64,000 bases of DNA, taken from positions 7,983,506 through 8,047,505 of the forward strand of contig NW_004955475.1 of assembly GCF_000276665.1 (NCBI RefSeq). The letters are read 5' to 3'. A program made the position numbers and the translations under genes. The notes beneath the pieces are model-generated. The model was not told where the DNA came from. It worked only from the letters and a program-made list of their open reading frames with translations, and ran no database searches. The stretch is from Chinchilla lanigera (lineage: Eukaryota > Chordata > Mammalia > Rodentia > Chinchillidae). This document shows positions 58,273-64,000 of this stretch, one piece after another; within the stretch, counting starts at the first letter, position 1, and every line of letters begins with the position of its first letter.

Positions 58273-58420
58273 AAAGTGCTGGGCGTGGTGGCACATGCCT
58301 GTAATCCCAGCACTCGGGAGGCTGAGGCAGGAGGATTGTTGCGAGTTCGAGACCAGCCTGGGCTACAAAGTGAGCTCAAGCCCAGCCTGAACTGCATACT
58401 GTGGCCCTGTCTCAGAAACA
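58273..58420 (+). repeat. B1 SINE with 12-bp target duplication
   Basis: GTGCTGGGCGTGGTGGCACA to 'ctgtctcagaaac'. AAAGTATTAGAA occurs at 58261-58272 and 58421-58432. Confidence 0.96.
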
Positions 58421-58880
58421 AAAGTATTAGAAGAAGTGTACCAATAACAGTAACTTACTTTGCAATGAATCAAAAAAATCTAGAATTGATTCATGAAGAA
58501 GAAAGATGAATATTTTGGATAGAGGTGATAAAATATAGCAAAATGTTTATGGTATGATCTAAGTGGTAGGTGAGTAAATAAAGGTTTATTGTATATTTTC
58601 AACTTTACTGTACCTGAAAATATTTACATAATAAATGTTTAGGAAAAGCTCCTAAAATACAGAAAAAGGTGAAGATTATAGAAAATATATAAGAATAATG
58701 AAAAATTAAGGTGAAATGAAATGTCAATTGTCCTTAAATATACAAAAAGAAACAATTATTTTCTATCCTTAATTGATTGAATGGTTAAAAGGATGTGGAA
58801 CCTCTGGATACAAAAGGTTGACTGTTATTCTATCTACCTAGTTATGTACCTACCTATGTACATAGGTACATGTATATTTC
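58421..58880. other. AT-rich flank, nothing recognised
   Basis: Possible continuation of the old L1 trace; contains CTACCTAGTTATGTACCTAC-type short repeats near 58831-58870. Confidence 0.35.
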
Positions 58881-59545
58881 TAAACATCGCCCCTGAAATG
58901 GCCTAGAAGCTATTGTCTCTGGAAAGCAGGGTCCTGACACTGTGAGGAACTGGCCCCTCACTTCCTTGGTCCTTGGTTCTTTCTGCCCTTGATAAAAGAA
59001 TTCAGTGAAAACATAGGCTGCTGTGCAGAAGTACAGGTAGAATGTATTGTAAGTAGATATAGAGAGTTACACCTTCAAGCAACAAGGCGGTGTGTGCCAC
59101 AGAGTCACCTGCACCTGTCTGGATATTTTTTTATGCACACAGGAGTTATTCCTAGGGTTCACGGAGTTAGGGTAACTATAATGCTTATCGACACTTTCTT
59201 AGAAGTTACTCTGGAATTACAAGCTGTATTCCTGTCCTTTTTTGATAGTCAGTATTTCCTCAGTGGCTTTAACCGCATAAGAAACTTACAAAATAAGTTT
59301 CTGAAAGATAAGTTTTTAAGTTAAACTAGGTTCCACCCCAAGGCAGGCAAGTCTTTGAACGCCATTTCCTTGCCTGACATCATTAGGACATAGGTTATGG
59401 CAGCCAGGAATGCTCTATGCCTTCTACAGATGTGCAGATGGTTAGGTATCGGAAGGAATGTGCACAGTGAGTAACCTTGAAGTGTCCTTGTGCTCTGTGG
59501 GATTGCTTTAGGTCTGAGACCTAATAAATGGTTATAAATGTATTA
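58881..59545. mobile_element. Unclassified, possibly LTR-like sequence
   Basis: GC-richer, SINE-free and holds a 111-codon plus-strand frame (58989-59324) with no domain. AATAAATGG at 59523 and the 'ctgtgaggaactggcccctc' block recall retroviral LTRs, but I could not find matching ends or duplications. Confidence 0.3.
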
Positions 59546-59952
59546 AGTCTTTGTTTCTTTACATAACTGGCAAAGTGTGCTATTTTGGATGCCCCCATCC
59601 CTCAGCTCATTAATGTCTAACCTTCTTAACACTATGATCCACTCAATAGCAGTGTAAAAGGAAATAAAACTCATTGGGCAAATGGCAAATTCAGCATCTG
59701 ATTTAGGAAATGTACAAGAAAAGCCATGAACATCCTGGGAAACAAAAAAGGTCCCAGAGATCACTGAAATCATATCACATTGACTCTGACCCAATTCAAA
59801 ACAGCTCCTATTGGCTAAAAATGGTACAATTTAAATATCCATAAAAATCACAACTAAAGTATACTGAAGAACATTAAATATGTTTACATTTATATGCTAA
59901 AAATTACAGTAAGAGAAAACCTCACTTGTCACCTTTAGAGAACGTTAAGGAA
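59546..59952. other. Flank, nothing recognised
   Basis: No repeat or convincing frame. Confidence 0.4.
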
Positions 59953-59967
59953 CAGCCTCCTATTTTA

Positions 59968-60078
59968 TTTTTTTATTTTATTTTATTTTTTTGGTTTTTT
60001 TTTCTGGTACCGGGAATCGAACTCACGATCTCGCGCTTGGCAGGCAGGCGCTGTGCTTCTGAGCTAAATCCCCAGCCT
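59968..60078 (-). repeat. Young ID SINE with 15-bp target duplication
   Basis: T/A-rich tail, TTCTGGTACCGGGAATCGAA, TAAATCCCCAGCC. CAGCCTCCTATTTTA at 59953-59967 and 60079-60093. Confidence 0.96.
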
Positions 60079-60093
60079 CAGCCTCCTATTTTA

Positions 60094-60570
60094 AAATCAG
60101 TTAATTTAAGAGAAAGGATCAAACACCTATTTTTCATTTCCCATATGAACTCAGGGAGACCAAATATTGGTGCATAGGGTTTCTCTTTATACAAATACTA
60201 CAGCAAATACATTAAAAAGAACACTAGAATTAGACCATCACGGTTTTGTAAGTCTCTAATAAAATAATGGCTCTAGGCAATGATCATCACTGGCTTCTAA
60301 CATCACAGAAAAAAAACAGGAATTACTTGTCTCCTAAGAGAACTGCCAAGAACACCTAGGAAGTATTCAAATCTGCATCTCTTTAAGACTGTAGAACCAA
60401 CTGCCAGGTTTTGGGAAAGGAACAAAACAGAGACGTACCACTATTAAACAACTCCACAGGAGCATAATTACCAAAATCCAGGCTGTGGGAAACTCTAGAG
60501 GCAGTTTCCTTAATAACAAAAAATGTGGAGAAGGGAAAAAACATAAGGAATTTATAGTTTAAAAGAAGTT
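60094..60570. other. Flank, nothing recognised
   Basis: No repeat or frame of note. Confidence 0.4.
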
Positions 60571-60572
60571 TA

Positions 60573-60765
60573 AAAGCCAGGCATGGTAGCACATGTTTGT
60601 AATCCTGCATTCTAGGAGGCTAATACAGCAGGTCATAAATTCAGTCCTAGCCTGGACAACCTAGCAACTTAGCAAGTCTCTGTCTCAAAACAAAAAAATA
60701 AGCAGAACTAGGGATGTAGCTCAGTGCTAAGGCCCTGAGTTCAATCTCCACGACCAGAAAAAAAG
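60573..60765 (+). repeat. B1-dID composite SINE
   Basis: 'gccaggcatggtagcacatg', 'gcaagtctctgtctcaaaac', 'ctagggatgtagctcagtgc'. Confidence 0.92.
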
Positions 60766-60767
60766 AG

Positions 60768-60835
60768 GTACTTAGGGCGTGGGAGTGCAACTTGAGTGCC
60801 TGCCTAGCATCCCCAGCACCACAAAACAAAATTTA
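60768..60835 (+). repeat. ID SINE fragment
   Basis: 'gagtgcctgcctagcatccc', CAGCACCACAAAACAAA; several bases missing from the head. Confidence 0.7.
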
Positions 60836-60929
60836 TAAAAAGGCATCAATCATACTATGTGGACCATTTTTTGATCTTGATGTGAACAAATAGTAAAAAC
60901 AAAATGCAAATAATTTGGAAAATGTTATT

Positions 60930-61040
60930 TACTGTTTGAGACAAAGACTTACTAAATTACCCAGGCTGGACTTAAACTTGCAATCCTGTGTCAGCTGCCA
61001 GAATATCCGGTATTTCAGGCATGTGCCACCATGCACCGTT
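60930..61040 (-). repeat. B1 fragment
   Basis: 'tgagacaaagacttactaaa', 'tacccaggctggacttaaac'. Confidence 0.8.
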
Positions 61041-61207
61041 ATTTGAGAACTTTAAACACTAACTGGATATTCAATGGCATTAAGGATTTATTCTTTAATA
61101 TGTTAGGGTAATGATACTTTTCACAAGATGTTGGAGACCTAAATAATAACACCCCAAAATATGACAACAGGTGACCAGAATACGCCAGCCTAAAATATAG
61201 TTCTTTG

Positions 61208-61256
61208 TTGGCATAAAGATTATTTATTTATTTATTTATTTTGGCATAAAGATTAT
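61208..61256. repeat. (TTTA)n flanked by a 16-bp direct repeat
   Basis: TTGGCATAAAGATTAT occurs at 61208-61223 and 61241-61256 around 17 bases of TTTA repeats. Confidence 0.9.
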
Positions 61257-61447
61257 ATTGAGCTGACTATTTTGAGAACCTGCAACAGAGGAAATGCTCT
61301 GAAAACAGAGAAGTTAATTCTTTTGTGAGGGAAATTTATATCTTTAAAATTAATCTTCATTTGTAAGAGTATCCCACCACCACCACCAGGAAGAGAAAGG
61401 TTACTAACGCACTAAAGACTCTAATCAACAGAGAGAGCAGTGTCCTA

Positions 61448-61652
61448 TCTGGGTATAGTGGCACAAGCTTGTAATCTCAGCAATTTGTCAGGTTGAGGCA
61501 GGAAGATTAAACATTCAAGCCCAGCCTAGATAACTTAGCAATTTAGCAAGACCCTGTCTCAAAATAAAAAAATAAATTAAAAGGGCTGGGAATGTAGCTC
61601 TGTGCAAAGGCCCTGCGTTCAATTGCTAGTGCCACTACCATCAAAACAAAAG
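61448..61652 (+). repeat. B1-dID composite SINE
   Basis: 'ctgggtatagtggcacaagc', 'gcaagaccctgtctcaaaat', GGGCTGGGAATGTAGCTCTG. Confidence 0.93.
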
Positions 61653-62505
61653 AGGGGCAGATATAGTCTCCAAGGTCATGTTCCCATGACCCACCAAAAC
61701 ATAACCAGAAGTGTGCTTTATTCGTCTGCTAGGTATTTCTCAAGCTAATCAAGATGACAATAAAGACTAACCATAACAGACGAAATCAGGCCTGGGATAC
61801 ATAGAAATTTCCTGCAGTACCTTCTCAAATTTTCTATAAATCTAAAAAAGATATAATGTCTGGGACTGGTTCAAAATAATCCAGGTCAGAAAAAAATGGG
61901 TAAAATAAGTTAAGCCAAATGGTCCATAAATAGATAACTGTCTAAGCAGAGTGACGGATATGAGGCTCACTATGTTATTTTCTTTTCTTCTATACGTTAG
62001 ACCTTTTCCATAACAAGCATTTAAAAAGGAGACATAGCAGATTTGAAAATAAGTACAAATAGAATGAACTAGAGAGTATAGTAACCATAATTAAAGATTC
62101 AATTAAACTCTTACTCTTTCATTTCTTCTCTTTCTTCATCTTCCCCCTCCTCTTTTTCCTTTTCTTCCTTTTACTTTTTTCACTTTTCCTTTTCCTTTCA
62201 GAGTAATTCAGTTCAAAAGTTATTATGAGCAGTAAAGAAAAGAAAGTTTGTGGACTAGGGTTAATTGGGAACCACGGTAGCTCAAAACAGGATGTCTGAT
62301 CCTGACCAGAGTGAGGAGAGTGTCCATGTGGGAGCAATTATTGGTTTGCCACATGGTATCAGAGTGTATATGAGATGAGGTAAAACATCTACATATATGC
62401 TCTAGCTCTGTCCACTAGGGCAGGTAGGAGGAGCAATGCCTTTATACAATCTGCATTCCTAGCTCTCAGATTGTGGTTTCTAATATTATTCACTAAAAAG
62501 AAACA
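61653..62505. other. Flank with C/T-rich tract
   Basis: 62108-62205 is almost entirely pyrimidine on the plus strand. Otherwise no element recognised; the lysine-rich minus frame there (62119-62337) is a composition effect. Confidence 0.45.
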
Positions 62506-62509
62506 GGGC

Positions 62510-62712
62510 TGGATGCAATGGTGCACACCTGTAATCCCAGCCACTCAGGAGGCTGAGACAGGAGAATTGCAAGTGTTAAGTAAGGCCAAATTGGGCAATT
62601 TAGTGAGACCCTGTCTCAATAAAAGGAGGGTGGTGTTATAGCTAGGTCTAGAGTGCTTACCTATCATGCATGAGTCCACAGGTTAAACCTCTAGTTCTGA
62701 AGCAACAAAAAA
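62510..62712 (+). repeat. B1-dID composite SINE
   Basis: 'ctggatgcaatggtgcacac', 'gagaccctgtctcaataaaa', then a worn ID part and an A run. Confidence 0.92.
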
Positions 62713-62765
62713 AAACCAACGGAGTACTCAAGGGAGAAAATGATCTTGTCAAAAGGATACAGAAA

Positions 62766-62826
62766 AATGGGGATGTAGCTCAGTAGCAGGGGGCTTACTT
62801 TACATGCTCAAAGCCCTTCAGAAATT
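62766..62826 (+). repeat. ID SINE fragment
   Basis: 'atggggatgtagctcagtag' and 'catgctcaaagcccttcaga'. Confidence 0.7.
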
Positions 62827-62853
62827 TGCAAAAGGCTCACCTCAGGTTTTCAT

Positions 62854-62856
<3 letters not shown>

Positions 62857-62910
<54 letters not shown>

Positions 62911-62933
62911 TGTGTGTGTATGTGTGTGTGTGT
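62857..62933 (+). repeat. (GA)n(GT)n compound microsatellite
   Basis: About 25 GA units passing abruptly into GT units with one ATGT interruption. Confidence 0.97.
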
Positions 62934-63239
62934 AAATTGCTTAATGTAAGGGAAAGAAACACCTGAAAGGATTATAGGAAATAGCTGGAATTCAAATAGG
63001 GCCCATTCCTGAAATTTACATTGGAAATCCTCATAATTCATGGAGTATCAGTTAGAATACAAAGAGGATCTTAACTCAACAATAATCAAAATTAACCTTA
63101 CAATGAGTGCTTTTCTGCTCCTGTGTAACAAAGCTTAAAACACAGGACTCTGAAAGTCCAAACAGTTTCAAAGAAACTTGTTAGCATACCAGAGAAAATC
63201 TCAAAAATTTTTTTAGGGTAAAAAACCCAGAATTTAACA
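62934..63239. other. Flank, nothing recognised
   Basis: No repeat or frame of note. Confidence 0.4.
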
Positions 63240-64000
63240 AGGTAAAATTTGTAGCGCCAGGCATCTAATATAACATTACCAGATATACAGAGTCAGAAAA
63301 ATAAGACTGACCCAGAAATGATATACATGATAGGTCTTTAGGCAAAGACATTAAAGCAACTTTAATTATGCTATTCCAAATGTTCATGAATCTAGAGAAA
63401 GTCAGGTGTGATGGTATCTGTTTGTAATCCCAGCATTCAAGAGGCTGAGGCAGGAGGATTGCCTGAGTTCAAGACCCTATCTTAAAAACCAAGACCATGT
63501 CTCATAAAAAATTAAATCTAGAGGAAAGACTTTAAATTTTCAAAAAAGACAGAGAATTTTAAATAGGTCCAAACCAAACTTTCAGATATAAAAGCTACAA
63601 TGTCTGAGATGAGAGACACACTGCATGAAAAATACTTTAGAAACAGTGCCATACAGCCTGGGCTACATAATGAGTTTCAAGCCAGTCTGAACTGCCTAAC
63701 AAAACCCTGTCTAAAAATAATTTTTTAATTAAAACAAAAGTAAAAACAGTGCCCTAATGCTGCAAGTTTGAAGAAAACTGTAAACCCACAGATCCCAAAG
63801 GCTCAGGGAATTCTAAGCACAAGAAATTTAAAAAGAGAAATACTCCAAGGCATATCATAATTAAAATGCCTAAAGCAAGCCATAGGAAAAAATGTTAAAG
63901 GTAACCAGAGGGAAGAAGACATTACATTCATAAAAATAAAGATGGAAACAGATTTCTCATCAGAAAATATAAGCCTGAAGACAGAGGAGCAACATCCTCA
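63240..64000 (+). mobile_element. Old L1 ORF1-type relic with two B1 pieces
   Basis: At 63841-63885 one frame reads T-P-R-H-I-I-I-K-M-P-K, the conserved start of the L1 ORF1 C-terminal RNA-binding part. The next frame continues with K-G-N-Q-R-E-E-D-I-T-F. B1 pieces are at 63402-63505 and 63653-63715. The element runs off the window. Confidence 0.7.

Larger units (their letters stand above)
35721..64000. other. 5' flank of OPHN1, intergenic
   Basis: Beyond the CpG island I find no exon, no second CpG island and no intact open frame. The segment is repeat-dense. In human the gene beyond OPHN1 on this side of Xq12 is YIPF6; nothing resembling it is seen. Distal OPHN1 enhancers could lie here but none can be identified from sequence alone. 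Confidence 0.6.

Overview
This is a mammalian, most likely rodent, genomic window. It carries hundreds-of-bases-scale retroposons throughout: 7SL-derived B1 SINEs whose right part shows the internal duplication seen in mouse-related rodents, tRNA-derived ID SINEs, composite B1-dID SINEs, L1 elements and ERVL-MaLR LTRs. Together the 29-bp-duplicated B1, the abundant B1-dID and the ID subfamily with a GGTACC core suggest a castorimorph (beaver-like) or related lineage rather than a mouse or rat. That placement is inference. No bacterial, CRISPR or operon-like content is present.

Only one cellular protein-coding exon is recognisable. It is the first coding exon of OPHN1 (oligophrenin-1, a BAR-PH-RhoGAP protein) on the minus strand at about 34.48-34.63 kb, with a clean splice acceptor just before the ATG and a GTAAGT donor. 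A CpG island at about 34.5-35.7 kb is its promoter, with a candidate non-coding exon 1 ending at 34778. Because the gene reads leftwards, bases 1-34470 are intron 2 and bases beyond about 35.7 kb are 5' flank (intergenic; on the human X the next gene on this side is YIPF6, not seen here).

Intron side, left to right: an unassigned GC-richer patch (1-330), B1/ID/MLT1/L1 relics (1.8-9.5 kb), a MaLR LTR between two mariner transposase relics (9.5-10.8 kb), nested L1 and LTR pieces (14.4-15.3 kb), then the largest structure: a roughly 60-bp tandem array leading into an internally deleted L1 (16.2-18.57 kb), joined directly to a near full-length but dead second L1 (18.57-25.25 kb). From 25.3 to 34.4 kb repeats thin out, with a purine-rich microsatellite holding an assembly gap (29274-29710).

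Flank side: MLT1 interrupted by a TG...CA LTR (39.65-40.44 kb), an ERVL-type LTR that keeps a primer-binding site and a stub of a second LTR (42.17-42.87 kb), two related minus-strand LTRs (43.3 and 47.8 kb), dense SINE clusters, a MaLR LTR inside a MER5-like element (49.1 kb), an ID inside an older ID (57.2 kb), a second gap (55643-55844) and old L1 relics to the end. I found no convincing undescribed system. The most informative material is the insertion stratigraphy, the L1-L1 junction, the L1 promoter-like array and the young ID subfamily. All L1 and LTR copies are broken or non-coding; none looks able to move by itself.
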